Source: Ensifer adhaerens
GTDB lineage: Bacteria; Pseudomonadota; Alphaproteobacteria; Rhizobiales; Rhizobiaceae
Direction of reading: 5' to 3'
NCBI RefSeq assembly: GCF_002007205.1
Contig: NZ_LAZS01000005.1
Location: 434,001-498,000, forward strand
Length of the DNA stretch: 64,000 bases
Position numbers and translations under genes: made by a program. A model generated the notes under the pieces. The model was not told where the DNA came from, searched no databases, and saw only the letters and a program-made list of their open reading frames with translations. Positions 1-8,639 of the stretch are shown piece by piece (the first letter of the stretch is position 1; each line of letters starts with the position of its first letter).

Positions 1-154
1 GGTGAAACTCGACGACCAGGCTTTCGCCGCGCGGCTGCCGGCCGGCGCCACGGGGGACGCGGCAATCTTCACCGACCGGGTGAAGGCGGCGCATGTGATC
101 CGGCGGGTGCTTTTGCGCCAGATCGCGATTACCAACTACGTCAATCCGTTCTGA
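1..154 (+). CDS. C-terminal fragment, probable HlyD/EmrA-type membrane fusion protein
   Basis: The window opens inside a gene; the frame starting at base 2 runs to a TGA at 152-154. The 50 visible residues contain GATGDAAIFTDRVKAAHVIRRV, which resembles the C-terminal end of HlyD/YibH-like periplasmic adaptor proteins: a last beta-barrel strand, then a short helix before the stop. If correct, it would pair with an inner-membrane exporter upstream of the window. The call rests on similarity recalled for a short tail, so the family is tentative; the reading frame itself is clear. Confidence 0.4.
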   Translation, partial: VKLDDQAFAARLPAGATGDAAIFTDRVKAAHVIRRVLLRQIAITNYVNPF

Positions 155-303
155 TCCCTGGCATCCGCGGGCGGGCTGATCGACGTCGAGCCAGAGGGCG
201 AGGTTCGCGCAGGCTTTCTTATCGGCCTCGCCGGCGCCGCGGTGCGGCGGGCTTCCCCGCCCGCCGGGTAACGGGCAGGGAAAGCGGACGGTTTCGAAGT
301 TTC

Positions 304-347
304 GCAATTCCGGACGGAAAACCGCTGCGCACTTTTCCGGGAATTGC
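304..347. repeat. RIME-like palindromic hairpin repeat
   Basis: Imperfect palindrome in the intergenic region just beyond the aldo/keto reductase stop. Outer arms are GCAATTCC and GGAATTGC, inner arms GGAAAA and TTTTCC, and the loop is CCGCTGCGCAC. The same loop and A4/T4 inner stem recur near 4.65, 7.8 and 54.8 kb with different outer arms. Confidence 0.8.
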
Positions 348-348
348 T

Positions 349-1362
349 TCAGCCGGCGATCGGCAGCGGCGCTTCGGGGTTGACGAGGCCGGCTAACCTC
401 AAGTCCCGCCAGAAGTCGTCAGGCACGGCCTCGTTCAGGGCGCCGCGATCTTCGGCGATGCGGCTCGGCTGGCTGGCGCCGGGGATGACGGCGGCGACCG
501 CGGGATTGGCAAGCGCAAATTGCAGACCAGCGGCCTTCATCGAGATGCCGTAGCAGTCGGCGATCGCCTTGATGCGCGCGACCTTGTCGAGGATTGCCGG
601 CGTCGCCGGCGCATATTCGAAGTTCGGTCCGCCGACGAGCGCGCCGGAACTGTAGGGGCCGCCGACGACGATGCCGAGGCCACGCTCGGCAACCGCCGGC
701 ATGACACGCTGGAGCGCCCGGTCATGATCGAGCAGGGTGTAGCGGCCGGCCAGCAGGAAGCCATCGGGGCGCGGACCTTCGAGCGCCAGCAGCAGTTCGA
801 TCGGCTCCACCCGGTTGACGCCGAGACCCCAGGCCTTGATCACGCCCTCGTCGCGCAAGCGGTCGAGCGCCCTGAAGGCACCCTTGCGGGCGGTCTCGAA
901 AACGTCGAGCCATTCGTCGCCGTAGAAATCCTGGGCAACGTCGTGGACGAAGGCGATCTCGATCCGGTCGGTCTTCAGGCGCTTGAGACTGTCCTCGATC
1001 GACCGCAGCGTTGCGTCATGGGTGTAGTCGTTGACGATCTTGTTGGGGCGGCCATAGCGGAAGACGTCGCCTTTTTCGCCGAGGTCGCGGGCGCTGACAT
1101 CCTCGATCTCGTCGAGGATCACTCGGCCGACCTTGGTGCTGATGACGTATTCGTCGCGCGGGCGTCCGGAGAGCGCTTCGCCCATGCGGATTTCGGCAAG
1201 GCCGGCGCCGTAGAAGGGGGCGTTGTCGAAATAACGGATACCGTCGTTCCAGGCGGCTTCGACGGTGCCAAGCGCCTCTTTCTCGGGGATATCACGGAAC
1301 ATGTTGCCGAGCGGCGCGGCGCCGAAGCCAAGCTTTCCGGGCAGAATATCCTTGAGTGTCAT
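349..1362 (-). CDS. aldo/keto reductase
   Basis: A 337-residue NAD(P)H-dependent aldo/keto reductase. The start is the ATG at 1362, preceded on the minus strand by a GGA-rich ribosome binding site; the longer open frame upstream has no protein-like character. The catalytic tetrad is visible: Asp46 and Tyr51 in YFDNAPFYGAG, Lys77 in ISTKVGR and His140 in AFVHD. The length and the insert after Lys77 (residues about 80-112) fit the subgroup that includes D-threo-aldose (L-fucose) 1-dehydrogenases and pyridoxal 4-dehydrogenases. I infer a soluble cytoplasmic sugar or aldehyde dehydrogenase; the substrate cannot be told from sequence. It faces away from the arylsulfatase gene and appears monocistronic. 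Confidence 0.85.
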   Translation of the reverse strand: MTLKDILPGKLGFGAAPLGNMFRDIPEKEALGTVEAAWNDGIRYFDNAPFYGAGLAEIRMGEALSGRPRDEYVISTKVGRVILDEIEDVSARDLGEKGDVFRYGRPNKIVNDYTHDATLRSIEDSLKRLKTDRIEIAFVHDVAQDFYGDEWLDVFETARKGAFRALDRLRDEGVIKAWGLGVNRVEPIELLLALEGPRPDGFLLAGRYTLLDHDRALQRVMPAVAERGLGIVVGGPYSSGALVGGPNFEYAPATPAILDKVARIKAIADCYGISMKAAGLQFALANPAVAAVIPGASQPSRIAEDRGALNEAVPDDFWRDLRLAGLVNPEAPLPIAG

Positions 1363-1699
1363 TGTCCTGTCCTTTCCTGCGCCATGGCAGGTCGTGAGGG
1401 GTGGTGTGCGGTATTGCGATCGGCACGGGGGCATCGCTGTCGGACAAAGAAATAGGTCGAGCGGCGGATCGGCGGTAGGCACGCTGACTTCGCAGGATTT
1501 GAGAAACGAATTCACAGATGCACGTTTCGGAGCCGGATGCCTGGTGAAGTGGTCCGGGGAAGCCATCGGGGCGGACCGTCTGCGACGGATCGGATGGAGA
1601 GCACCGGTCGTAAATTTCTCGCGTGTCGGGTTCGGTTTGCGTATATTACGCTACTCTAATTCGGAGGGGATTCAACGATCTGCAATAGAGGTGTTCGCC

Positions 1700-4135
1700 A
1701 TGACCATTGGCCAGAGCATGCTTGCGGGTGCAGCGTTCTTCGCGCTTGGTTTTTCGTCCGCATGGGCACAGCAGGTTTCAGGGACGCTCGGCGCCCCGGG
1801 AGCGACCACGACAATCACGGGTAAGCAGCTTCCGTCACCAAGTCCGGCTTTTGGCGGCGTGATCAAGGAAAAGGCCTCGGAATCGACGCCCTGGTGGGCT
1901 CCGCGGGTCGTGCCGCCGAAAGGCGCGCCCAATGTGCTGCTCATCATGACGGACGATCAAGGCTTCGGCGCGCCCAGCACCTTTGGCGGGGTCATTCCGA
2001 CACCGGCCATGGACCGCATCGCCAAGGAGGGGTTGCGCTTCACGAACTTCCACTCGACATCGCTCTGCTCTCCGTCTCGCGCGGCGCTGATCACCGGGCG
2101 CAACCACCATTCGGTTGGCTACGGGGTCGTCGGGGAGATCGCGACCGGATACCCGGGCTACGATTCGATCATCCCGATCGAGAAAGGAACGATCGGCACG
2201 ATCCTCAAGGAAAATGGCTACGCCACCGCGTGGTTCGGCAAGAACCACAACACGCCGTCCTATCAATCGAGCCAGGCGGGCCCCTTCAACCAGTGGCCGA
2301 CGGGCATGGGCTTCGATTATTTCTATGGCTTCGTCGGCGGCGATGCGAGCCAGTGGCAGCCGAACCTGTTCCGCAACACCACGGCCATCTATCCGTTTGA
2401 AGGCAATCCCAAGTGGAACCTGGAAACGGCCATGGCCGACGAGGCGATCCAGCACATCAGGCAGTTGAGCGAGATCGCGCCCGGAAAACCCTGGCTCGTC
2501 TATTACGTGCCCGGTGCCACCCACGCGCCGCACCACCCGACGCCCGAATGGATCAAGAAGATCAGCGACATGCACCTCTTCGACGAGGGCTGGAACAAGG
2601 TTCGCGAGACGATCTTCGCCAATCAGAAGCGGCTCGGCATCATGCCTGAAAACGCAAAGCTCACGCCATGGCCGGATGGGTTGCCGCAATGGGATTCCCT
2701 CAGTCTCGAAGAGAAGAAGCTTTTCATCAGGCAGGCCGATGTCTACGGCGCCTACCTTGCCTATGCCGACAACGAGATCGGGCGCGTCATCCAGGCGGTG
2801 GAAGACCTCGGACAGATCGACAACACCTTGATCATCTATATCGGCGGCGACAACGGGGCGAGCGCCGAGGGCATGCTCAACGGCACGCCGAACGAGTTCA
2901 CCACCTTCAACGGCGTCGATGTTCCGGTCAAGGATCAGTTCCTCTGGTATCCGTTCTGGGGGTCGGAGCGGACATTCCCGCACTTCGCGGCCGGTTGGGC
3001 CTGGGCGATGGGGACACCGTTCAAGTGGGTCAAGCAGGTGCCATCGCACTTTGGCGGGACGGCGCAGGGCATGGTCATGTCCTGGCCCGGCCATATCGAC
3101 GACGCGGGCGGTATCCGCGCGCAGTTCCACCACTTCATCGATATCGTGCCGACGATCCTGGAGGCGACAGGCATTCCGCAACCGGAGACGATCAACGGCA
3201 TCCAGCAGGAGCCGATCGAAGGCGTCAGCATGGCCTATACATGGGACAAGGCGAATGCCGCTGCCCCGACGCAACACAAGACCCAATACTTCGAGATGCT
3301 GGGAAACCGCGCCATCTACCACGACGGCTGGGTCGCCGCGACGACGCCCGCGACACTGCCGTGGGAACTCAGCACCAAGACGCCGCCCGACGTGATCACC
3401 GGCTACAATTGGGAGCTTTACAACGTCGACGAAGACCCGACGCAGTTCACCGATCTTGCCGCCCAAATGCCTGACAAACTCAAGGAATTGCAGGATCTCT
3501 TCTATGCCGAGGCGAAGAGGTACAACGTTCTGCCCCTCGACAATTCGACGCTCGCACGCTGGAACGCCGCGCGGCCGAACCTGACGGCCGGCCGCACGGA
3601 ATTCACCTATCGCGGCGAACTGAGCGGTGTGCCGGCCAGCGCTGCGCCGAGCACCTTGAACAAGTCCTATACGATTACGGCCGACGTCGAGATACCCGAC
3701 GGCGGTGCGCAGGGCATGATCGTCACGGAGGGAGGCCGCTTTGGCGGCTACGGCCTATTTCTCAGCAAGGGAGACTTCGGTGTCGGCAGCGGGAAGGTCG
3801 TGTTCCTCTACAATCTGCTCGACCTCAAGCGCACCCTGTGGGAGGGGCCGGAACTCGAACCCGGCAGACACAGGATCGTCTTCGACTTCAAGTCGGATGG
3901 AAAGGGAATTGGCGCGGGCGGCATCGGCGTTCTGTCGGTGGACGGCAAGGAGGTCGCCAGGAACAGCATAGATCATGGCATCCCGGTCACTTTCCCCGAG
4001 GATGAGACCTTCGACGTCGGTCTCGACACGCGCACCGGCGTCGCCCTTTTGGAACACCGCTACGACACGCCCTTCCGCTTCACGGGCAAGATCGACAAGC
4101 TGACTTTTGAATTGAAGCCAAACGCAACGCCCTAG
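1700..4135 (+). CDS. exported arylsulfatase (formylglycine sulfatase family)
   Basis: An 811-residue sulfatase that would hydrolyse sulfate esters. ATG 1700 is chosen because it begins a clean signal peptide (MTIGQSMLAGAAFFALG, Ala-rich, ending ...SAWAQQ); the open frame reaches further upstream but is not protein-like. The metal-binding motif LIMTDDQGFG lies at about residues 81-90, and Cys123 in CSPSRAALITGR is the site normally oxidised to formylglycine. The C-terminal 170 residues look like the beta-sandwich of long periplasmic arylsulfatases. A formylglycine-generating enzyme is not in the window, so maturation must come from elsewhere in the genome. A hairpin repeat begins at the stop codon, followed by a small membrane protein gene on the same strand. 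Confidence 0.9.
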   Translation: MTIGQSMLAGAAFFALGFSSAWAQQVSGTLGAPGATTTITGKQLPSPSPAFGGVIKEKASESTPWWAPRVVPPKGAPNVLLIMTDDQGFGAPSTFGGVIPTPAMDRIAKEGLRFTNFHSTSLCSPSRAALITGRNHHSVGYGVVGEIATGYPGYDSIIPIEKGTIGTILKENGYATAWFGKNHNTPSYQSSQAGPFNQWPTGMGFDYFYGFVGGDASQWQPNLFRNTTAIYPFEGNPKWNLETAMADEAIQHIRQLSEIAPGKPWLVYYVPGATHAPHHPTPEWIKKISDMHLFDEGWNKVRETIFANQKRLGIMPENAKLTPWPDGLPQWDSLSLEEKKLFIRQADVYGAYLAYADNEIGRVIQAVEDLGQIDNTLIIYIGGDNGASAEGMLNGTPNEFTTFNGVDVPVKDQFLWYPFWGSERTFPHFAAGWAWAMGTPFKWVKQVPSHFGGTAQGMVMSWPGHIDDAGGIRAQFHHFIDIVPTILEATGIPQPETINGIQQEPIEGVSMAYTWDKANAAAPTQHKTQYFEMLGNRAIYHDGWVAATTPATLPWELSTKTPPDVITGYNWELYNVDEDPTQFTDLAAQMPDKLKELQDLFYAEAKRYNVLPLDNSTLARWNAARPNLTAGRTEFTYRGELSGVPASAAPSTLNKSYTITADVEIPDGGAQGMIVTEGGRFGGYGLFLSKGDFGVGSGKVVFLYNLLDLKRTLWEGPELEPGRHRIVFDFKSDGKGIGAGGIGVLSVDGKEVARNSIDHGIPVTFPEDETFDVGLDTRTGVALLEHRYDTPFRFTGKIDKLTFELKPNATP

Positions 4136-4174
4136 AGCGCCGTGCGTTCGACTGAACGCACAAAGGATGCTCTG
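4133..4174. repeat. dispersed hairpin repeat overlapping the sulfatase stop
   Basis: Outer arms TAGAGC and GCTCTG enclose an inner 8-bp stem GTGCGTTC/GAACGCAC with a GACT loop. The left arm includes the arylsulfatase stop codon. This architecture is one I recognise as a common intergenic palindrome in rhizobia; it could also attenuate transcription between the sulfatase and the downstream membrane protein gene. It has no T-run. Confidence 0.6.
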
Positions 4175-4226
4175 GCGACCTTGCATCGCAAGGCCCGGGC
4201 ACAAACGACTGGCAGAGGTGGTTCCG

Positions 4227-4574
4227 ATGGTACGCGTGCTTGATCTCGCCGCCTTCGCGGAGGTGGCAACAGGGCTCGCGCTGGTGGCGGTGCCTTCGTT
4301 CGTGGGGCGGCTATTGCTGGGCGAGCTACTCACCGGGCCTGCGATCCCGACGGCCCGGGTGGCGGGAATTGCCCTGATCGCACTCGGCGTTGCCTGCTGG
4401 ACGAACTCAAGCCTCTTCGGCATGCTGATCTACAGTGCGGCCGTCACGCTCTATCTGGCCTGGCTGGGACTGACGGATGGCTCCACCGGCGTCCTTCTGT
4501 GGCCTGCGGTCGCGGTTCATGCGGTGCTGACGGCCTTGCTCTGGCGCGGTCGTAACAAGCCCGACGCCACCTAA
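4227..4574 (+). CDS. small integral membrane protein
   Basis: A 115-residue protein with about four hydrophobic helices (around residues 4-20, 38-56, 60-80 and 88-106) and almost no polar segments, so very likely an inner-membrane protein. ATG 4227 is used because the in-frame extension upstream reads through the hairpin repeat. It follows the arylsulfatase by 91 bp on the same strand. I do not recognise a family beyond a DoxX-like size and helix pattern, which is not enough to assign it. Confidence 0.65.
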   Translation: MVRVLDLAAFAEVATGLALVAVPSFVGRLLLGELLTGPAIPTARVAGIALIALGVACWTNSSLFGMLIYSAAVTLYLAWLGLTDGSTGVLLWPAVAVHAVLTALLWRGRNKPDAT

Positions 4575-4678
4575 AGCGGGTCGCGCTCTTTCAGATTCGC
4601 TCCGTGCGCTTTAAGTTATTGATTTGGCGCATGTCGTTGTCGCAAAACCGCTGCGCACTTTTGCGCGACATGCTTTAG
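4572..4678. repeat. RIME-type two-palindrome mosaic element
   Basis: An intergenic element of about 107 bp with two palindromes. The first runs from TAAAGCG to CGCTTTAA; the second (4629-4673) pairs GCATGTCG with CGACATGC and CGCAAAA with TTTTGCG around the loop CCGCTGCGCAC. Size and two-palindrome layout match what is known of the Rhizobium-specific intergenic mosaic element. Its second palindrome has the same loop as the 0.3, 7.8 and 54.8 kb repeats. Confidence 0.8.
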
Positions 4679-4765
4679 ATCGGCGGTCGATTTTTGTCTT
4701 GGTACCTGTCGGCAAACGCAGCCTTCGTGCGTCTTTAAGGATGTGCACAAGAAGGACCAAGCCGC

Positions 4766-5404
4766 ATGAAGCTCTATTTCAGCCGCAATCCCAATCCGCG
4801 CCTGGCGATCGCCACGGCCCGATTTCTGAAAGCCGAGGTTGCGTTCGAATATGCCGAGCCATTCGCCCCCGGCCAGGCGGACCGGTACCGGCCGCTCAAC
4901 CCCAATCTGCTCCTGCCGATCCTCGAACGTCCCGGCCGGGCGCTGTGGGAGGCGGATGCAATCGCCTGTTTTCTTTCCCGTCAGGCCGGTTCCGATTTCT
5001 GGCGAAGGGATGACGACGAGCCGGAGATGGTCCGCTGGATCAGCTGGGGCAAGGAGAACTTCGTGAAGGCCTGCGACATGGTGCATTGGGAGCGCGGCAC
5101 CAAGCTGCGCTACGGCATCGGCACTTGTGACGAGGCCATGGTGGAGGAGGGGATGAAGGCGTTCCACAAGGCGGCCCGGCTGCTCGATGCCGAACTCTCC
5201 GGTCACGCCTGGCTGGTCGGCGAGGCGGTCTCCTACGCCGATTTCCGCATGGCGACATTCCTGCCCTACAATGATGTGGCAAGGCTGCCGCTCGCGGACT
5301 ATCCGGCGCTTGCGCGCTGGGCGGGGCGGCTTGAGGAGATCGAGGCCTGGCGCGATCCCTTCCGTGGGCTTGATGCGCCCGAGTTGCCCCCGATATCAAC
5401 TTGA
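4766..5404 (+). CDS. glutathione S-transferase family protein
   Basis: A 212-residue cytosolic GST. The N-terminal thioredoxin-fold half (MKLYFSRNPNPRLAIATARFL) has the Ser/Asn-Pro region after strand 1, the cis-Pro segment NPNLLLPILE at about 48-57, and ALWEADAIACFLSR, where Glu-Ala/Asp takes the usual Glu-Ser glutathione gamma-Glu site. The C-terminal half has the conserved VSYADFRMATFLPYND helix. An AAGGA ribosome binding site lies 9 bases before ATG 4766. It is flanked upstream by the RIME element and downstream by a GC-rich palindrome at 5418-5445, so it is probably transcribed alone. Confidence 0.85.
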   Translation: MKLYFSRNPNPRLAIATARFLKAEVAFEYAEPFAPGQADRYRPLNPNLLLPILERPGRALWEADAIACFLSRQAGSDFWRRDDDEPEMVRWISWGKENFVKACDMVHWERGTKLRYGIGTCDEAMVEEGMKAFHKAARLLDAELSGHAWLVGEAVSYADFRMATFLPYNDVARLPLADYPALARWAGRLEEIEAWRDPFRGLDAPELPPIST

Positions 5405-5417
5405 AGGGCCGCCTTTG

Positions 5418-5445
5418 CCTGCCGTCGGGCGGAGGCGACGGCAGG
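5418..5445 (+). terminator. possible terminator hairpin after GST gene
   Basis: A perfect 9-bp stem CCTGCCGTC/GACGGCAGG with a 10-base loop begins 14 bases past the GST stop. There is no clear T-run after it, so intrinsic termination is only plausible. Confidence 0.4.
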
Positions 5446-5563
5446 CGGCCGCTGCTGTGAATTCGTCGGTTGCGTGATCGTTCTCGCCATCTATTTTCTC
5501 TTCTGCTAAAACAGTCGCGCTAGCATGCGAACAGGCTCTTCCTGGTCAGAAGGAATTCGTCCT

Positions 5564-5902
5564 ATGCGCCTCAGCATCGCGATCACCGCAGCAGCCTTGA
5601 TTTCCCTTCCGACGGCGGCCCTCGCCAAATCGCCCGCCGATATCGCCGATCTCGTCGGGGCACGCGCGCCCGGTGCCGAGAGCGAGATGCAGTCCAGGGG
5701 CTATGTCGACGTCGGCGGCAAAAATACCTGGTGGAATGCCGGGACGAAGACCTGCGTCCGGGTACATGTATCCCAGGGGCGCTATTCGGCGATCTCGCAG
5801 ATCAAGCCTTCAGCCTGCGGCCAGGGCGGCGGCAAGAGCACGCCATGCCCGCCGGATCTGTCGCAGGCCGATCTCTACAAGCATCCGGGCTGCAGTCTCT
5901 AG
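5564..5902 (+). CDS. small secreted hypothetical protein
   Basis: A 112-residue protein with a signal peptide (MRLSIAITAAALISLPTAALA, cleavage about residue 21). ATG 5564 is preceded by AAGGA at a good distance; the frame extends 13 codons upstream without a ribosome binding site. The mature part is Gly/Ser-rich with YVDVGGKNTWWNAGTKTCVRV and four Cys residues that could form disulfides in the periplasm. Similar small proteins with a GYxxxxxxxxxxxWWNxxxxxCxxV core are common in alphaproteobacteria, with no known function. It looks monocistronic. Confidence 0.7.
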   Translation: MRLSIAITAAALISLPTAALAKSPADIADLVGARAPGAESEMQSRGYVDVGGKNTWWNAGTKTCVRVHVSQGRYSAISQIKPSACGQGGGKSTPCPPDLSQADLYKHPGCSL

Positions 5903-6147
5903 AGGGCAGTCGCGTCCTTGTGGGTGCTGGCCAACGCGGCGACCATTGCGCAATGCGATGATCTCTGCTCTCCTTCGAACGGCCAGCCCGTGGGGAGATT
6001 GCCCCTGGCGATCGGATTTTTCGGCCGAAAGCGCCGGAAGCCGCTTAAAAAAGGCCGATTACGGCAGATATTCCCGCCCCAACCATTCCCGCCCAAAACC
6101 CGAAAGGTGTTTCGCCTTTTTTAGGAAAGCGAGATCTGCCCGCCTTC

Positions 6148-6203
6148 AGTACCCTTTTGGTTGTCCCGCTGGAGACGGGACATATCGCGAAGGTATGGAG
6201 GAG
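6148..6203 (+). promoter_or_regulatory. candidate NMT1-type (xanthine-I) riboswitch
   Basis: A compact two-stem structure directly before the permease. P2 is GTCCCG/CGGGAC (6163-6168 and 6176-6181) with a 7-base loop. Outer P1 pairs TACCCTT (6150-6156, one bulged C) with AAGGTA (6190-6195). The internal loop is TTGGTT on one side and ATATCGCG on the other. The Shine-Dalgarno GGAGGAG (6197-6203) begins one base after P1, as expected for translational control. NMT1-motif RNAs are known xanthine sensors upstream of purine transport and xanthine dehydrogenase genes in proteobacteria; the match is from memory of the architecture and context. Confidence 0.5.
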
Positions 6204-6209
6204 ATACCC

Positions 6210-7706
6210 TTGGCAAGCATTTCAGAGGACACTACGCATACCCAGAATCCGGCCCAGAATCCGGCGCAAAATCCGGAGGACGAACGGCTGAGCATCGGCG
6301 CGAACCTCGCCTATGGCCTGCAGCACGTCTTGACCATGTATGGCGGCATCGTTGCCGTTCCGCTGATCCTCGGCCAGGCGGCGGGCTTGAATTCCAGCGA
6401 TGTCGGCCTGCTCGTCACCGCCTCGCTTTTCGCCGGTGGCCTCGCCACCATCCTGCAGACGATCGGCGTGCCTTTCTTCGGCAGCCGCCTGCCGTTGGTG
6501 CAGGGCGTCTCGTTCTCGGGTGTCGCCACGATGATCGCCATTTCCGGCAATGGCGGCATTCCGGCGATCCTTGGCGCCGTCATCGCGGCCTCATTGATCG
6601 GCCTTCTGATCACGCCGATCTTTTCGCGCATCACGCGCTTCTTCCCGCCACTCGTCACCGGCATCGTCATTACCACCATCGGCCTGACGCTGATGCCGGT
6701 TGCGGCATTCTGGGCGATGGGCGGCAACAAGGCGGCGCCGGACTTCGGCAGCACCGCCAACATCCAGCTTGCGGCGGTCACGCTCATCATCGTGCTGCTC
6801 TTGAGCAAACTCGGCAACGCGTCGATCTCCAGGCTTTCGATCCTGCTGTCGATCGTTATCGGTACCGGCATCGCCTATGTCGCCGGCATGACCGATTTCT
6901 CGCAAGTTGCGAACGGTCCCGTCTTCGCATTGCCGCGGATCTTCCATTTCGGCTATCCGACCTTCGAGCTTGCCGCCATCATCTCGATGCTGATCGTCAT
7001 CATGGTGACCTTGGTGGAAACGTCTGCCGACATTCTCGCCGTCGGTGAGATCGTCGAGACCAAGGTGGATTCGCGCCGGCTTGGCGACGGCCTTCGTGCC
7101 GACATGCTGTCGAGCATCCTGGCACCGGTCGTCGGCTCGTTTACCCAGAGCGCCTTTGCCCAGAATGTCGGGCTCGTCGCGGTCACGGGCGTGAAGAGCC
7201 GCTATGTGGTGGCAACGGGCGGCCTGTTCCTGGTGACGCTCGGCCTGCTGCCGATCATGGGTCGCGTCGTCGCCTCGGTGCCGACCTCGGTGCTTGGTGG
7301 CGCCGGCATCGTGCTCTTCGGCACGGTTGCGGCAAGCGGCATCCGCACGCTGTCCAAGGTCGAGTACAACAACAACATGAACCTGGTGATCGTCGCGACC
7401 TCGATCGGCTTCGGCATGATCCCGATCGCAGCACCCGGCTTCTACGAGCATTTCCCGGCCTGGGTCGCGACGATCTTCCATTCGGGCATCTCGTCGGCAG
7501 CCGTCATGGCGATCCTGCTCAACCTCTTGTTCAACCACTTCACCGCGGGCAATTCCGACCAGCAGTCGGTGTTTGTGGCTGCAACCGAACGTACGATCCG
7601 CTACCAGGACATCGCCAGGCTGCACGACGGCGACTACTTCCTCAACGGCAAGCTCTACGATGCCAAGGGCACCGAAGTGCCGCTGATTGCGGCGGAGGCG
7701 CACTGA
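6210..7706 (+). CDS. NCS2-family xanthine/uracil-type permease
   Basis: A nucleobase:cation symporter-2 permease of about 498 residues with some 12-14 membrane helices. Family signatures include GLQHVLTMYGGIVAVPLIL near the N-terminus, ETSADILAVGEIV, and the NCS2 consensus region FTQSAFAQNVGLVAVTGVKSRYV. Two starts are possible: ATG 6195 and TTG 6210. I prefer TTG, because GGAGGAG lies 6 bases before it and ATG 6195 would sit within the P1 stem of the putative riboswitch. The protein should import xanthine, urate or a related purine, which fits the CDA-fold deaminase gene that follows after a hairpin array. The N-terminal NPAQNPAQNPED repeat is unusual and presumably cytoplasmic. Confidence 0.85.
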   Translation: MASISEDTTHTQNPAQNPAQNPEDERLSIGANLAYGLQHVLTMYGGIVAVPLILGQAAGLNSSDVGLLVTASLFAGGLATILQTIGVPFFGSRLPLVQGVSFSGVATMIAISGNGGIPAILGAVIAASLIGLLITPIFSRITRFFPPLVTGIVITTIGLTLMPVAAFWAMGGNKAAPDFGSTANIQLAAVTLIIVLLLSKLGNASISRLSILLSIVIGTGIAYVAGMTDFSQVANGPVFALPRIFHFGYPTFELAAIISMLIVIMVTLVETSADILAVGEIVETKVDSRRLGDGLRADMLSSILAPVVGSFTQSAFAQNVGLVAVTGVKSRYVVATGGLFLVTLGLLPIMGRVVASVPTSVLGGAGIVLFGTVAASGIRTLSKVEYNNNMNLVIVATSIGFGMIPIAAPGFYEHFPAWVATIFHSGISSAAVMAILLNLLFNHFTAGNSDQQSVFVAATERTIRYQDIARLHDGDYFLNGKLYDAKGTEVPLIAAEAH

Positions 7707-7730
7707 ACCGGCAAGCTCTTTGAAATGATG

Positions 7731-7977
7731 CAATCCCAGACGGATTTCCCTGGGGTTGCTTTGAACGACGCAACTCCGGACGGAAAACCGCTTCGCACTT
7801 TTCCTGGAGTTGCTTTGATGCACGCAACTCCGGACGAAAAACCGCTTCGCACTTTTTCTGGAGTTGCTTTGATACACGCAATCCCGGACGGAAAACCGCT
7901 TCGCACTTTTCCTGGAATTGCTTGTGAAACCCGCCATTCCGGGCAGGAAGCCGCTTCCTGTTTTTCCTGGCGTTGAT
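7731..7977. repeat. tandem array of RIME-like hairpin repeats
   Basis: Five copies of a 40-55 bp hairpin unit start near 7731, 7771, 7825, 7879 and 7934, with a period of 54-55 bp for the last four. Each has the form CAAyTCC-GGACGGAAAACCGCTTCGCACTTTTCC-nGGArTTG; the first and last are degenerate. The array fills the gap between the permease and deaminase genes. The whole period is repeated, so there are no spacers. Confidence 0.85.
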
Positions 7978-8004
7978 TGAAAACCCAACAAAAGGACATT
8001 GGGA

Positions 8005-8613
8005 ATGACGACACAGCAAACCGACAACTACGCACTGCTCGATGCACTGCTTGCCACGATGGAGAAGGGCATCATTCCGGCGACGGAAGCGGGCGTTGCC
8101 GCCGGCAACAAGATCTTCGGCGCGGCGCTGATGCGCAAATCCGATCTTTCCACCGTGCTTGTCGAAACCAACAACGAGACGGAAAACCCGCTCTGGCACG
8201 GCGAAGTGCACACGCTGAAGCGGTTCTACGAGATCGAGGGCGAGAAGCGGCCGGACAGCCGCGACCTCATCTTCCTCTCGACGCACGAGCCGTGCTCGAT
8301 GTGCCTTTCGGCGATCACCTGGGCGGGTTTCGACAACTTCTTCTACTTCTTCAGCCACGAGGATTCGCGCGACAGTTTCTCCATCCCGCATGACCTGAAG
8401 ATCCTGAAGGAGGTCTTCACGCTGGAACCCGGCGGCTACAACCGGACGAACGCCTTCTGGAAGGGCCAGTCGATCCACGCGCTGATCGACGCTCTGCCCG
8501 AGCCGCAGCGCAAGGGACTGAAGGCGCGCGCCGACGCCATCCGGGCAAAATATGACGAACTCTCCTCCGTCTACCAGGACAGCAAGGTCGGCAACGCCAT
8601 TCCGCTGAACTGA
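8005..8613 (+). CDS. CDA-fold nucleoside/nucleobase deaminase
   Basis: A 202-residue zinc-dependent cytidine/dCMP/guanine deaminase-family protein. The zinc and proton-shuttle motif is HGE at residues 70-72 in LWHGEVHTLK; the second zinc motif is PCSMC at about residues 95-99. The start at 8005 follows an AAAGGA site. The protein is longer than typical 150-residue guanine deaminases, with a helical C-terminal extension (residues about 140-202). Its position behind a purine-type permease suggests deamination of an imported nucleobase or nucleoside. I cannot specify guanine over other substrates. Confidence 0.8.
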   Translation: MTTQQTDNYALLDALLATMEKGIIPATEAGVAAGNKIFGAALMRKSDLSTVLVETNNETENPLWHGEVHTLKRFYEIEGEKRPDSRDLIFLSTHEPCSMCLSAITWAGFDNFFYFFSHEDSRDSFSIPHDLKILKEVFTLEPGGYNRTNAFWKGQSIHALIDALPEPQRKGLKARADAIRAKYDELSSVYQDSKVGNAIPLN

Positions 8614-8639
8614 CACTTCGTCCCCAGACCTGCCAAGAG

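Noticed and set aside
1835-3466. 543-codon open frame antisense to the arylsulfatase
   Set aside because: It mirrors a strongly conserved sulfatase gene; the translation is Arg/Asp/Val-rich shadow sequence with no domain or ribosome binding site.
7731-7977. Possible CRISPR array because of regular 54-bp period
   Set aside because: The entire period repeats, including what would be spacers, each unit is a palindrome found singly elsewhere, and no cas gene is present.
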